A stretch of DNA of 64,000 nt from Prosopocoilus inquinatus. Taxonomy: Eukaryota; Arthropoda; Insecta; Coleoptera; Lucanidae. Under the pieces are notes generated by a model. The model was not told the origin of the DNA. It did no database searches and saw nothing but the letters and a program-made list of their open reading frames with translations. The stretch's first letter is position 1. Every line of letters starts with the position of its first letter. The stretch is from the NCBI GenBank assembly GCA_036172665.1, contig CM069873.1, positions 32,666,001 through 32,730,000 of the forward strand, in the 5' to 3' direction. A program made the translations under genes and the position numbers. Shown piece after piece: positions 22,496-34,457 of the stretch.

Positions 22496-23639
22496 CAGGC
22501 TGGTTCAAAATAAGTATGCTGTTAACCACAGAAGGTACACGAAAAAACAAACCACAAGAACTGAAGACGTGGGGTGTCTAATTTGTGTAGTTTTTAAGAT
22601 AAAATAAAGATTCAGATAAAAATTGGTTGATGGGCAGTTGGTACAGCTGTATTGCGTCACAAGAGTAATGGACCCTCGCGAAGGAAAACGGAACACCAGC
22701 GTTTACCTTGAACTAAAACTATAAAATGTTTTTGGTAATGAAATTCTGCAGAAGAAACATACAGTGTGTAAAGTGATGTGGTTTCCTGTAGGGAAAACTT
22801 TTTTAATAAGGAGAAAAACTTATTTTTTATAACAAAATTTGCTTATGTCGAAACCCCTTATAGTCAAAGAAAAATCCAATATCCACTCAAGATGAGATCA
22901 AAAACTTGAAATTATGTCGAGTCGTTGATTTTAAATATAGTCCAAATGTTATATCAGTATTGTACTACCTGTAATTGTCGACGTTAGACAAAAGACAAAT
23001 GTGATTTCGATAAAACATTTATTGCTTTTCTGTTTCTAAACAAGGATGGTCGAGAAATTAAATAACTGTATTGCATATTTATACCAGACTTTTCCTCTAC
23101 CATAACATTTCATCAGATAGATTCGTTGATCTAATGTCAACATTTTTATCAGGTTAAGCTTGAACCAACAGTAAATGTCGTTGGTTAACGAGTAATATAT
23201 GGGTAATATAATACCGATGTAACATTCGGACTCATATTTAAAATCAACAACTCGACATAATTTCAAGTTTTTGATCTTATCTTAAGTGATTACTGGATTT
23301 TTCTTTGGCTATAATGGGTTTCGATACAAGCAAATACTTTATAAACAATAAGTATTGCTCCTAAAACTCATATTAAAAAAGTATTCCCTATAGGAAACCT
23401 CATCACTTTACACATTGTATAACGTGCTATTAATTCATGTGGTCTTCGAACTTGTAAATGTGTACATGTAATATATGAATCACGGTTTCCATTTTGAATT
23501 AAAAGCAAACTGTTTTTTGAAATGTCCAAGAGAAACTTATTTTTCAATTCATACTTGTATACATTTTTCAATTTCATACTTGTATACATATTAGCAAATA
23601 CGCTCGTAACGGATCAGACACTTATTCTGAATTGCCCTG
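22496..23639. mobile_element. mariner-like remnant with TA target duplication
   Basis: Ends CAGGCTGGTTCAAAATAAGT (22496) and the complement CAGGGCAATTCAGAATAAGT (23639), flanked by TA. A second, inner inverted repeat spans about 22782-22935 and 23250-23408. The minus strand at about 23080-23150 encodes LDQRIYLMKCYGRGKVWYK, which resembles the N-terminal helix-turn-helix of insect mariner-like transposases (compare 59107-59307); the catalytic part is missing. Confidence 0.65.
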
Positions 23640-23993
23640 TATGTATGATGCATACACATTAATAATAACAATAACAACTCTAAAATTATTCATATTTATT
23701 ATTTTTGGATCGGTAAGTGTATTCAATATTATTTTATTTGTAAAGATTTTACTTACCTCCTCTCCTAATCCTAATTGAATTCGACTCTTGTCCGATGAAA
23801 TATATGAGAAAATAGTTTTTAAACTTTAAACGGACAATGTAAAATAGGAATGAACGTTCAATGTTTCGCCATCGCTTGATACCTTTATCAGTAAGTATAA
23901 CTGATAAAAAAATCTACTAAATGAATAAAAAAAAACAAACGCATTTTTTAATTCCTCAAAATCAAACAAAAAGGCAATCATTGCGTAAGTATA

Positions 23994-24268
23994 CCGGGTG
24001 TCCCACGCTGTGTGTTCACCCTTCTAGAAACTTTATTTATTAATCAATTTACATGAATTTTGGAGGTAATAATTTAATTAAAAAATGAAATTTTCCGACG
24101 TACTGCTAGCCACCATAGGATTTCCGGTTTTGCCGGATGTGATACCAACTTTCTTATTTTAAATAGAATACCTTACTGATCGTTACAAATTCGAATACGT
24201 ATCAACTGGTAAGTTTGGTTTCCATGGTTTCGATTAATAAATAAAGATTCTACGAGGGTGACACCCGG
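23994..24268. mobile_element. 275-bp MITE, CCGGGTGTCCC ends, TA duplication
   Basis: CCGGGTGTCCCACGCTGTG at the left and CCGGGTGTCACCCTCGTAG on the complement of the right; both continue into TTTATTTATTAATC. TA on each side (23992-23993, 24269-24270). Same family as the outer ends of 16337-20718. Confidence 0.85.
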
Positions 24269-24270
24269 TA

Positions 24271-25392
24271 GATACAAACAAACACTAATTGATGCAGTTC
24301 CTGAAAAATTATTGAATAATAAAAAGAATCTAAGGGCCAGTTGTTCAAATCGTCTTTCAACTTTGTAAAAAAATCCGAGGGCCAGTTGTTCAAACATCAA
24401 ACAACTTAATTACAATGCTATTGAAATACATGCATTTACATTTATGGCCACAGTAACAGAACCAAGTTAAATTATATGGTTCAAATGTTCGAATAAAATT
24501 TGAAGATTATGCAATAATTACAACATTGTCGAATTTGAATTCTAAAAAATTTCAACATATTTATAATTCGTGGAAAGCAACTCACTTATAGTTTATTTTG
24601 AACAATTTTTTTTTAGTGACAATTATCCAAAAAGGAAATAATTTTTGTTTCGTGATTAAGTAAGTTTCTTAAAAACTGCGTATTTATTTAAAATTCTATT
24701 CACACGAAACAGAACATAATCCACAATCTTTAAATAAAATAAAATTTTTGTTGTCCGTACTAATTCAGCTAATTTTAAATACTAGTGCCATCTATCCTTT
24801 GGTAAGGTTATTCAGCAATAGGCAACTGGGATGACAAGAGTGAGAAGTGTAGCTCTCATATCATAGAAGGCCATGAATTATTTCCATTAGCTTCCATTAG
24901 TTGGTTTATTGAAACATCTAAAATAAAACTAACATCAACAAAACTGAAGCAATTCTAAAAAACGCAAACAACGAACTGAATTGAAACAAGCAAGCTTTCA
25001 TCAATAAAATATTCGATAGTTATTTGGTTTTAGAATTGAAAAATGTAATAAAATCAATACAATGAAATATAATTCCTGGTCATCTATGTTATTCTTCTCC
25101 CTTTTGCCCGCTGCTTACCCAAGGTGGCCACGGGCCAGATTACTTTTGAAAACTGGTTTAAATGACAGAAAATATCTAGGCTCCTTGGATGGGTAATTGG
25201 GAGATTAGAGAATAAATAGAATGATATAAAATGTACTGTCATAATATGTAATTAAAATATTGTCACTTCAGTACGGTTTCATTAAGAATCTTCACAATAC
25301 GTAATAGTAGCCAACTGTCTTATAAAAAGTAGTCCAATTTCCCCCAAAATGTAAAAGACGTTCGTTAGGCAATAAATTATTATAATCATAAC
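24271..25392. other. Intergenic DNA
   Basis: No gene seen. GGGCCAGTTGTTCAAA occurs twice (about 24333 and 24373), a small local duplication. Otherwise featureless. Confidence 0.45.
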
Positions 25393-25588
25393 CAGAGAAA
25401 AGAATTCAGGCCACTTAGTGTCGAACGCTTTTTACGTCGAATGTACTGTACGATGCATCGAATTGTTATTGAGTGGAAGGGGAAGAAGTGAAATGCGAGC
25501 GTTCGCACGTTATGAGCAAGGCTGATACAGTACGAGTACTAAATTTTCGTACCGTTCGCGGAACAAGTGGCCCGAATTCTTTTCCTTG
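25393..25588. mobile_element. hAT-type MITE, 196 bp
   Basis: Flanked by the perfect 8-bp repeat ATCATAAC (25385-25392, 25589-25596). Terminal inverted repeats CAGAGAAAAGAATTCAGGCC and CAAGGAAAAGAATTCGGGCC. The interior is CpG-richer than the flanks. Confidence 0.85.
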
Positions 25589-25893
25589 ATCATAACTTTT
25601 CCGATAATTACTAAACCTTTGGCTTTTCTTTTATTCTATTTATTTTTTTCTAGCCTAAAGGACATTTTGGTTAGCAATTACATTAACAAAAAAGTGTATA
25701 AAAATAATTACTTCAGTAAGCATAAGTGTTTTTTAAATTTTTAAATGGTATGTACAGTTACGGAAACAGAAAGTGGGACAGTAAACTTTCGTTAGTTTAA
25801 ACCTTACTTCTAAATTTCAGTAACTATGGTAATTTATCAACCTTCAAATTAAGTAAAATGATTAATCATTCCGTTTATAATGAAAAATTATAA

Positions 25894-26167
25894 GAGTGAT
25901 GAACAGATAAATTAGCGACATCTTACTATCGCTTTTTGACCTGACATTGCAGTAGGATAGACAAATTGAAGCGGGATTTGCTCCTAATAAGTCCCCCCAT
26001 GCAAGGCGGCCATGCTTGCTGTCGAAGCATAATGAAAGATTTTAGAAAATTTTTGTGCAAATCGTCTTTGATTGCAGTGAAAACCCAAGCAGGGCTGAAA
26101 CAGCTGTAGAGAGGCTGCTCGAGGTTTTCACTGCAATCAAAAACGATTTGCACAAAATTTTTCTAAA
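25894..26167. mobile_element. Retrozyme-like repeat, locus 2 (short, degraded ribozyme)
   Basis: A minus-oriented partial unit (25915-26080) joins a plus-oriented partial unit (26083-26167) at an inverted junction. 12-bp target duplication GAAAAATTATAA (25882-25893, 26168-26179). Only the 3' half of the ribozyme remains (GGGCUGAAACAGCUGU), so it cannot self-cleave. Confidence 0.82.
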
Positions 26168-26179
26168 GAAAAATTATAA

Positions 26180-26887
26180 CTAAAAAATACCTCATACAAA
26201 TAAATCATACTAGTGTAATAGTTAGTTTTTATTTTACTTACAATTATTGCCATGCGAAATAAAATGAAACAAAATAACAGTCATGCAGCTTTTCGATTGA
26301 ATTATTGAATGAAGATTTCTAATATACATATTCCACATCCAAAAAGTTACATAATTCTTCCAAAGGCCTCATTAATTCCGTTTGAGTCACTGGTCGAAAA
26401 TTTTCACTTACATTTTCCTTAGAAAGACGATACGTTCTTAAGAACCCAATTTGACAAATTATTTCTGACTTCACTGACGCTAATAAATTAATTAACAGTG
26501 TCACTTCCGTCACCAAGGAAACTTCACACCATCAAAATAATCGGAAATTTCGTTGTAAGACTTGTCCCGCTTTATGTTTCCGAAACTGTACACTTGCTTG
26601 CAATAAAATCGCGTACACCTTCAAAATCGAGTAGCCGAGTTTTCACCTATTTTTTGCTTTATAAATGGCACGATATAGAGAACACTGTACGCTCACTCGC
26701 CGCCATTTTCAGTTTAAAATTTTGAGCAAGTTGAGTAGTTTGTGAAAATTCGCTAGATGGCAGAACCGTTTCGCGGGCTGTACGTTTTTATACCACGGGG
26801 GTTTATGTCTATTGCCACAGTTTTAAACGCAATTATAATTCCCTCCAGGTCGCTTGGATGGCAGTGATGGCACTCTGTTTACAGTAA
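26180..26887. other. Intergenic DNA with a dispersed repeat
   Basis: About 26600-26660 (ACACCTTCAAAATCGAGTAG then CCGAGTTTTCACCTATTTTT) recurs at about 49450-49495, so it belongs to a dispersed repeat of unknown type. No gene supported. Confidence 0.4.
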
Positions 26888-27092
26888 TCTGTAATCCTTA
26901 GAACATATAAAATAGCGACATCTTACTATCGCTTTTTGACCTAACATTGCAGTAGGATAGACAAATTGAAGCGGGATTTGCTCCTAATGAGTCCCCCATG
27001 CAAGGCGGCCATGCTTGCTGTCAAAGCATAATGAAAGATTTTAGAAAAATTTTGTGCAAATCGTTTTTGATTGCAGTGAGAACCTCGAGCAG

Positions 27093-27139
27093 CCTCTGGA
27101 CAGCTGTTTCAGCCCTGCTTGGGGCTTCTTCAGCAGAAA
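27093..27139 (-). ncRNA. Hammerhead ribozyme, 47-nt retrozyme type
   Basis: Complete core CUGAAGA...GAAA, stem II AGCCC/GGGCU, cleavage C. Confidence 0.9.
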
Positions 27140-27675
27140 CGTAGCTCGACATTCCCACTGCAGACCAAAAACGACTTGCCCAATTTATTCGCAATTGCGA
27201 TGTAAGAATGATGAACATATAAAATAGCGACATCTTACTATCGCTTTTTGACCTGACATTGCAGTAGGATAGACAAACTGAAGCGGGATTTGCTCCTAAT
27301 GAGTCCCCCATGCAAGGCGGCCATGCTTGCTGTCAAAGCATAATGAAAGATTTTAGAAAAATTTTGTGCAAATCGTTTTTGATTGCAGGGCTGAAACAGC
27401 TGTCCAGAGGCTGCTCGAGGTTCTCACTGCAATCAAAAACGATTTGCACAAAATTTTTCTAAAATCTTTCATTATGCTTTGACAGCAAGCATGGCCGCCT
27501 TGCATGGGGGACTCATTAGGAGCAAATCCCGCTTCAATTTGTCTATCCTACTGCAATGTTAGGTCAAAAAGCGATAGTAAGATGTCGCTATTTTATATGT
27601 TCATCACTCTTACATCGCAATTGCGAATAAATTGGGCAAGTCGTTTTTGGTCTGCAGTGGGAATGTCGAGCTACG

Positions 27676-27722
27676 TTTCTGCTGAAGAAGCCCCAAGCAG
27701 GGCTGAAACAGCTGTCCAGAGG
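27676..27722 (+). ncRNA. Hammerhead ribozyme, 47-nt retrozyme type
   Basis: Complete; plus-strand half of the locus 3 array. Confidence 0.9.
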
Positions 27723-27987
27723 CTGCTCGAGGTTCTCACTGCAATCAAAAACGATTTGCACAAAATTTTTCTAAAACCTTTCATTATGCTTTGACAGCAA
27801 GCATGGCCGCCTTGCATGGGGGACTCATTAGGAGCAAATCCCGCTTCAATTTGTCTATCCTACTGCAATGTTAGGTCAATAAGCGATAGTAAGATGTCGC
27901 TATTTTATATGTTCATCATTCTTACATCGCATTTGCGAATAAATTGGGCAAGTCGTTTTTGGTCTGCAGTGGGAATGTCGAGCTACG

Positions 27988-28034
27988 TTTCTGCTGAAGA
28001 AGCCCCAAGCAGGGCTGAAACAGCTGTCCAGAGG
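27988..28034 (+). ncRNA. Hammerhead ribozyme, 47-nt retrozyme type
   Basis: 312 bp from the previous copy; complete. Confidence 0.9.
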
Positions 28035-28257
28035 CTGCTCGAGGTTCTCACTGCAATCAAAAACGATTTGCACAAAATTTTTCTAAAAAAAAAAAAAAAT
28101 TTTCTGAAAGTTTTTTAGAACAGAATAACATATTTTCCAACGTGTCAAATGTACATAAAAATTGTCCATGGTTTTTCTCATATTATCACTTGCTGTGTTC
28201 TTTCAAACCTAAACACCTTAAGTCGTTTTTGGTCTGCAGTGGGAATGTCGAGCTACG

Positions 28258-28304
28258 TTTCTGCTGAAGAAGCCCCAAGCAGGGCTGAAACAGCTGTCCA
28301 GAGG
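28258..28304 (+). ncRNA. Hammerhead ribozyme, 47-nt retrozyme type
   Basis: Complete. Spacing from the previous copy is 270 bp because the unit is interrupted by the A-rich insertion with loss of unit sequence. Confidence 0.88.
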
Positions 28305-28482
28305 CTGCTTGAGGTTCTCACTGCAATCAAAACCGATTTGCACAAAATTTTTCTGTAATCCTTAGCATATTTTTAAGTTACCATGGTTACCTTTTATTGA
28401 TTTTGAAAAGTTTGGAATCGGTTGTCAGAAACCAAAGTATTAATTAGATTTCTTCTTTAATTAAACGTTTAAATTTCGTTTG

Positions 28483-28690
28483 CGGCCATCCCAGGCGAAC
28501 GAACAGGACAATTTGTGATAAAAATAAGGTAAGAGAGAACGATAAGCGAAAAGTGCACTTTTTCGGCTATCCCGGCCGCGCAGCCTTATTAAGCTCCGGA
28601 GCGAAAAATGATCCGAGCAAATGTAGTCGTAATTTAAAGAAAGAAAATCACAAATTGTCCGTTTATTATTCTGGAATAGCCCTAAACTAG
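28483..28690. mobile_element. MITE with ACAATTTGTGAT-containing inverted repeats
   Basis: The left arm GGCCATCCCAGGCGAACGAA then GGACAATTTGTGAT pairs with the complement of the right arm (GGCTATTCCAGAATAATAAA then GGACAATTTGTGAT). The interior is rich in CpG. Target duplication not clear. Confidence 0.6.
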
Positions 28691-28859
28691 TATCTTGGGC
28701 AAGAATGCAGCTCAATGTATTAGATTATTTAATTTCCTGAAGAATACTTAAACCGTTAACGCAGAAATATTTTTAAATTACGCGCCTTTTTTATTTTAAT
28801 TCCCCCCAGGCCGCGTGAGGCGCGCGTTTTGTTGCTCCACATATACAATGTTGGCTTTG

Positions 28860-30946
28860 ACATCTAATATATCTTTTATCTATGTTTTATACAGGAATCG
28901 ACCGCTCTTGTACACAACTTTATATTTGTATTCTTGCAGCTCAGAATCCATCTTTCAATTCTAGCACTGGGTTTTGAACGTGGAGAGAATATAAACTGTA
29001 TAGCTCGGTGATCCGTAATCAATTCGAACTCTAATCAAAAAATCATGTTGTGAAATCTTTCGCACGCATACACTATCGCCAATGCTTCTTTCTCCTTTGT
29101 GGATAACGCTTTTCACATTCAGTTAAACTCCGACTCGCATACGAAATAACTCTCCAATTGTTCTCATCTTTTTGCACCAACACCGCGCCTAGTCCCACTG
29201 GACTTGCATCAGCAAAAACTCTTGTTGGAGCCTCTGAGTCATAAATTCCTAAGCATTTCGCCTTAGATAACTCTGATTTTAACTGATTGAACGCTTCATT
29301 TTCTTTGCAACTCCATGCAAATTTAATATTATGTTTGGTTAATTGACGTAAAGGAGCGCTAATTGTTGCCAAATTGGGTAAAAAGGCACCACAAAAATTT
29401 ACGAGTCCAAGAAAACTACGTGTTTCATCCCGATTTTGTGGTGGTCTGCATTTCTCAATTGCTTCCACTTTTGATTGCAAAGGCTTATAACCCGAGCCCG
29501 AAATAAGAAAACAAAAAAAAAAACAATTTCCCTCTGCTTCAATTTACATTTTTTCGGTTTTATAGTCAAACTATGTTTTCTGAGTCGCTCCAGTACCAAA
29601 CGTAACCGATGATCATGTTCCTCTTCCGTTCTTCCAAAAACGAAAATGTCATCAATAAAATATCTACACCATTTAAACCCAACAGTATTGATTTTAGAAC
29701 CCTCTGGACATTTCTGGAGCGCAGCTCAAACCAAACATCAGTCTCTTGTTTCGGTATAAACCTGATTCTGTCACAAAAGTAGTTATGTTTCTAGATTGCT
29801 CATCTAATTCTACCTGATGATATGCGCTATTTAAATCGAGAATACTAAACAAGTTGCAGTTTTTAAGTTTAGGCAAAATGTCTTCTAACATCGGTAGTGG
29901 GTATCGCTCTCTTACAATCGCCTCATTGTCCATACACAAACGAATGTTTCCATTCATTTTGATAATAGGTACAATCGGTGAAATCCATGGAGTAGGTCCC
30001 TCTACTTTTTCGATAATATCTAAATTCAGCATATTCTGAATATCTGCTTGTACTTTATCACGTATTTTAAAAGGAAATCGTCTCATAGGCTGAGCTACCG
30101 GTGTATAATTTTTATCGATGGGTAATGTCAACTGAAAATTTTTTATTTTGCCCACCCCGTTACACAACGTTTTACCATTTAAAAGCATGTCTACATTACC
30201 AACTTGCAAATTACTCCAACTTTCAGTACTTGCAATTTCTCCACCGTATCATAACCTAACAACGGTTGCCCATTTCCACAATGACTATAAAATTCGCCAT
30301 AGTTTCTTTATTTCCTACACTAATTTTACATTCAAATTCTCCTAACAAAGTTAAGTTTTCTTTTTGACCATATGCATACAATTTTTTCTCCGAAAATTTA
30401 TTAGACTTAGAAACAATTTTCTGCTGTTTACAACTGTTCCACGTCTGACGATCTATGATATTACAGGAAGCCCCAGAGTCAATCAACATTCTTAATGACA
30501 CACCGCCCACGTTCGCATTTACATATTTATCACTTACAGTTCTTATCCTGTCTCGTTGCTGTATTCCAAACGCGTATTGCTCTTCTGATGAATCCTTGTT
30601 TACCTGACGTACCTTGGACATCCGGTATTGGGTTGATTTCTCCTTTTCCTGTTCTGGTTTTTTCTTCTCTACCGTCTTCGTCTTGCACACAATCGCAAAA
30701 TGTCCTTTATTATGGCATTTGTTACACGTTTTCATCTTGCTGGGCACCTATTGTCTGTACGTACATGTCCTTCCTGACCACACTATAGCACGTCACCCTT
30801 TTATTTTTTGTAGGCAATTGTTTTGGTTTTAACCTGTTTTGACTAACTTTTGCCACTGTATCACCATTCATAATCTTCATTTGTTGCATCGAAATTTCAA
30901 TAGCACAAGCAATGTCAATAACTTCCTTATTGAACTCGACCACCAC
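28860..30946 (-). pseudogene. Ty3/gypsy gag(3')-pol: zinc knuckle, protease, reverse transcriptase, RNase H (broken)
   Basis: Read right to left: gag tail FNKEVIDIACAIEIS (30722-30946), a CCHC knuckle CNKCHNKGHFAIVC and the protease active site MLIDSGASCN (30256-30747), RT with ILDLNSAYHQVELDE (29694-30209), the catalytic FIDD box near 29650, then RT/RNase H with FLGLVNFCGAFLP and FADASPVGLGAVLVQ (29073-29480), continuing out of frame as EKEALAIVYACERF to about 28860. No integrase follows, so the 3' part is lost. Frameshifts near 30250, 29690, 29500 (an A-run) and 29090 destroy it. The gag start and 5' LTR are not upstream in this orientation; they lie adjacent in the opposite orientation (30947-31535). 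Confidence 0.9.
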
Positions 30947-31535
30947 TTAGATGTTACATTTTGGCGACGAGAAAAAAAGAAATAAATTAATATAGTGTTG
31001 AATCCATTGAATACTTAGGTTGAATAAAAGTGTTATGTATTAAATACGGTGAAAAGAAGTTAAAAAAGTGTAATACGGAGAAAATGGCGGAAGCAAACAT
31101 TGGGGTGCCGGCATTTGATGTAAATGAAGCGAACATTTTTCCTCGCTGGGAAAGATGGATCAGAGCATTTGAACTATGTATGTTGGCTAAAAATATTGTT
31201 GATCCTAACCGAAAAAAAGGGTTTGCTGCTACATTATGGAGGAATGGGGTTGCAAGATATTTTCTTCGCCATTCCGAATGCCGATGTAGTTCCGACAGGC
31301 GGTGATGCTTATGTTATAACAAAACAAACGCTCACTGATTATTTTAAGCCGAAATCTAACACATCATATGAGCGGCATATTTTTCGAAACATGTCACAAA
31401 AAGAATTGCGCAATTTGTAACCAGATTGCAACAGCAAGCAAAATATGGCGAATTCACTAACGCAGATGAAGAAATCCGTGATCAGATAATTGAGAAATGT
31501 TTTCACAAAGAGGTGAGAAAACGAGCGCTTGCCCA
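30947..31535 (+). pseudogene. Ty3/gypsy 5' part: LTR tail, primer site and gag N-terminus (inverted relative to pol)
   Basis: Starts with the last bases of an LTR (CCACTTAGATGTTACA) that match the end of the solo LTR at 41910-42110, then the primer-binding site TTTTGGCGACGAG and a leader, then gag from ATG 31084 (MAEANIGVPAFDVNEANIFP, WERWIRAFELC). Gag shifts frame near 31240-31260 and again near 31420 and continues to KEVRKRALAQ at about 31530. The next expected gag block is FNKEVIDIACAIE, which is exactly where the minus-strand fragment begins, so the two pieces look like one element with an inverted 5' segment. Confidence 0.78.
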
Positions 31536-31850
31536 AGCAACACCGTTTGGTTTAATAAACGTTTGTTTTTAGTTTAAATCATTGGTTTATGTGTAGTATA
31601 TTCATAACGTTGATACAACGACAAAATGTCCGCGCGAAAAACGTTTATTACTGGTTTATCATTTATCAGATTTATTGGTAATTGACATACGTATTTTAAA
31701 CTTAAGAAAAAAACGTAGTAATATAAGTTTATGAATACGTTTAAAAGTAACAAATGAAATACGTCTAATACTTGTATCCAAAAAACATTGAGCTGTGGTT
31801 AATCATAAACGTTGATATTTGTTAGTCGTAAAACGTGTTATATACGTTGT

Positions 31851-31990
31851 TTAAATATCTGTATTAAAGGTATCTTAAATATCTATATTAAAGGTATCTT
31901 AAATATCTATATTAAAGGTATCTTAAATATCTATATTGTAGGTATCTTAAATATCTATATTATAATTATCTTAAATACCTATATTATAGG
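31851..31990. repeat. 24-bp tandem repeat
   Basis: About six copies of AAATATCTATATTAAAGGTATCTT with small changes in the later units, giving a repetitive NIYIKGIL reading frame. Within the subterminal zone of the candidate 10-kb element. Confidence 0.88.
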
Positions 31991-32692
31991 TATATTAGTA
32001 GTAACAGGACTTTCGTATTGCCGATATCACGGATATATTCTCACCGCTGCAATTAATAGGTAGATAGCCACAACACTTAAGAATCGTTATCAACGTGCGA
32101 ATTTATTGATTTGCAGTGATTCTTCTTAATCAACAATCTGAAGATATTCACTGCAGTTCAATATATTCCATGTCGAAAACGATGCTCGAGTGTTGCGGTA
32201 CCTACATATTTTTAAAATGTGCAGCGGTGATGTCAGCCGTACGAATGTTTTATCACCACCAAGTTGTCTGATAATTATCCTTTCAAGGAAAGTCATTCTT
32301 CTTGCTTTACTTTCGTAAACTATGTGAGACGTTAGTTTACTAAAGTACAACAGCAACAAAGCATCTGACGTCATTTCAAAAGTATAATCTGACGATCACG
32401 TTAGTAAATTTAAATTTCTCTTTATTGGACGAAAATATATAAATTTAAATTTCTTACCTTGTTATACCAAAAACATTGAACGAGTTTAAATAAGTTGATA
32501 CAGCGTTTTCAATTCACTCCACTAGTGCGAACTCAAAAGTATTTTTATATCACAGAATTGAAATGAGATGTTACAGTAGGCTCCCCCTGTATAACCGAAC
32601 ATTAACGAGACGCCGGATACAAAACAAAGACCGCTGCACATCATGAAAGTATTTTATTGCATGAAAATATTACATATATGTTTGTTAACAGT

Positions 32693-33502
32693 TTACACTA
32701 AAAATCTCTTTTTGTAGTTGTATCTGCTCTTGGCTAATTTCAACCAATCTTGAATGGCTTTTATTATTACATAATCTGTTGCATCGACTACCTCTTCTCT
32801 CCCAGAAAATGTTATTTTTACTGCATCTGTGGAAACAACAAATTTTTATTTATTTATTTTTTTAAATCATTTATTTAAAGGTTTGTAAGCATGGGAAACC
32901 AATTGAAACGTGAAATACGACTCATCCCTATGCTCTATCCCCGACTCCTTTCCAATCCCAAAAACAATGTATTAAACAAAATTATTTTATGTTCAAATCT
33001 AAATTTTCTTTCACTAGCACTTTTCCGCTTAAATAGTCTTTCAATTCTTTGATTTGAGTTAACTCGATTTTTTGTAAACTCGCATTTGATTTTTACCAAC
33101 AGCACAAGATGTTCTAAATTTAAGAATTTAATTAATTAAATTGTTAAGAAACTATTACAAATTAAAATACCTATGTGAAAACGGATTGATGTACAACTTG
33201 ATACATAAACCTACGAAATATCAAAAATAAGCCAACGGCAAATAGATCTAGGACGGAGCAATGAAGAAGACAATTATCTCTATCTATCTTTATATTAAAT
33301 CGAGACTAATGATGCACTAACCATTGATTAACGTGTACATTTTTGTGTCTTTTAATGCGTACTTTCTTTTCTGATTATCATTCTTAGGTGTAGTTCCAGC
33401 CCAATTAAATTTCTGACCAAGTTTATTTGTAATCAAAAATTGCAACATCTTCATTGTTGCTCCTCTTACACTCGAACCACCAACCGCAGCAATACGACTC
33501 CT
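32693..33502 (-). pseudogene. DUF4806 protein, C-terminal two exons only
   Basis: Exon 33502-33322 encodes RSRIAAVGGSSVRGATMKML, then FLITNKLGQKFNWAGT and a lysine-rich stretch; it is preceded by TTACAG and followed by the donor GTTAGT. Exon 32826-32693 begins after TTTCCACAG and encodes AVKITFSGREEVVDATDYVI, then IKAIQDWLKLAKSRYNYKK and a stop. The phases join correctly (AAT-G/AT-GCA). The GGS(S)VRG...FNW.G...AI..WL..A pattern matches the DUF4806 domain common in insect transposon-associated proteins and the gene at 58335-61124. No N-terminal exons are recognisable to the right, so it is partial. Confidence 0.78.
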
Positions 33503-33581
33503 CTGTAATTATTTACACATCATTAATAAAAATTACTTTGCACGGCTAAATTTTGTCAGTTTTTTCCAAGGTTTCTAACTC

Positions 33582-33742
33582 CCGTATTCATAAACAAAAT
33601 TTACACTATTCGTTCGCTTAAATTCGCTATATTTTATAAAAATTACGGATTTTCCACCAAAAATGCGGAAAATATGTGGCGTTTATGAAATATAGCGGCT
33701 TTTAACCGGACGCGTAGTGTAAGTTTTATTTGTGAATACAGG
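33582..33742. mobile_element. Short MITE
   Basis: The left arm CCCGTATTCATAAACAAAAT then TTACACTA pairs with the right-arm complement CCTGTATTCACAAATAAAAC then TTACACTA. About 160 bp. No clear target duplication. Confidence 0.65.
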
Positions 33743-34457
33743 ACTAAGCGACTGATTGATGATACTGATAAATTACTGAATGACTCTGAAGCCTAATTGT
33801 ATAATTCCAGTTGAACTTTATGTGAAAGCTTGAACCCTTATCAACAATTGTTGAAATGATCGTTGTTATGGGTTTAACATTAGTTTAAATTTAAACTGGT
33901 ATTGGTCCGGTTTTTCCATCATAGTTTAACTTTAAACTTAGCTTTATTCTCGTGGTAAGTATTGTAAAGACATTACATTACGTTACATCGTCAAAGGACC
34001 TGTGCTTTGTGCATTTATTTATCTTACCATGTAAGCAAAGTTCCTATCTTCCGCAAGCCAAACTTCAAATGACACAAAATATTGTTTATGGTCAATTGGT
34101 AAGTCTGGCGTATCAGGCGGTCGGTCAATTGATACCATATATTTTGTTCTCACCGCAGTCAAGATTTCTTGCAACAAAACAGATCAATACCTTTAAAATT
34201 CAAAAATGGGACTGTAAAATGTGCATCGTTATTATCCTTGTATGTTTCTGGATTATGATTTGTAAGAATTGGTAAGGTCGTAATATTATTTCTGTTTCTA
34301 AGACTATATAAAGCAACTTTTGTATTGTTCGATATTTTTCGACGAAGATGTCTCCGCGATACAAGTTTCGACATGACGTGTTGTTTTTTCCAAATGTGAT
34401 GGATACCAAAGTAAAAAGTCTAAAACAATCAATATCGCTATACTTAGTTTCCTGATA

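Larger units (their letters stand above)
26902..28351. mobile_element. Retrozyme-like hammerhead repeat array, locus 3
   Basis: Minus units (26902-27387) and plus units (27388-28351) meet at an inverted junction near 27387. 14-bp target duplication TCTGTAATCCTTAG (26888-26901, 28352-28365). An unrelated 130-140 bp A-rich insertion (about 28086-28221) interrupts the last unit. Four complete ribozymes. Confidence 0.88.

Noticed and set aside
23840..23910. Possible hammerhead: CUGAUAAAGGUAUC...GGCGAAACAUUG on the minus strand
   Set aside because: It resembles Penelope terminal motifs, but the core reads CUGAUAA (invariant G8 missing) and stem II has mismatches, so at best a dead relic.
28461..28715. 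84-aa ORF on the minus strand
   Set aside because: Lies across a MITE with paired inverted ends; no protein similarity recognised.
31030..31305. Gag ORF at 31030-31305 as a host gene
   Set aside because: It follows an LTR tail and primer site and matches gypsy gag organisation; it is retroelement DNA.
31812..32063. ORF with repeated NIYIKGIL
   Set aside because: Translation of a 24-bp tandem repeat, not a protein domain.
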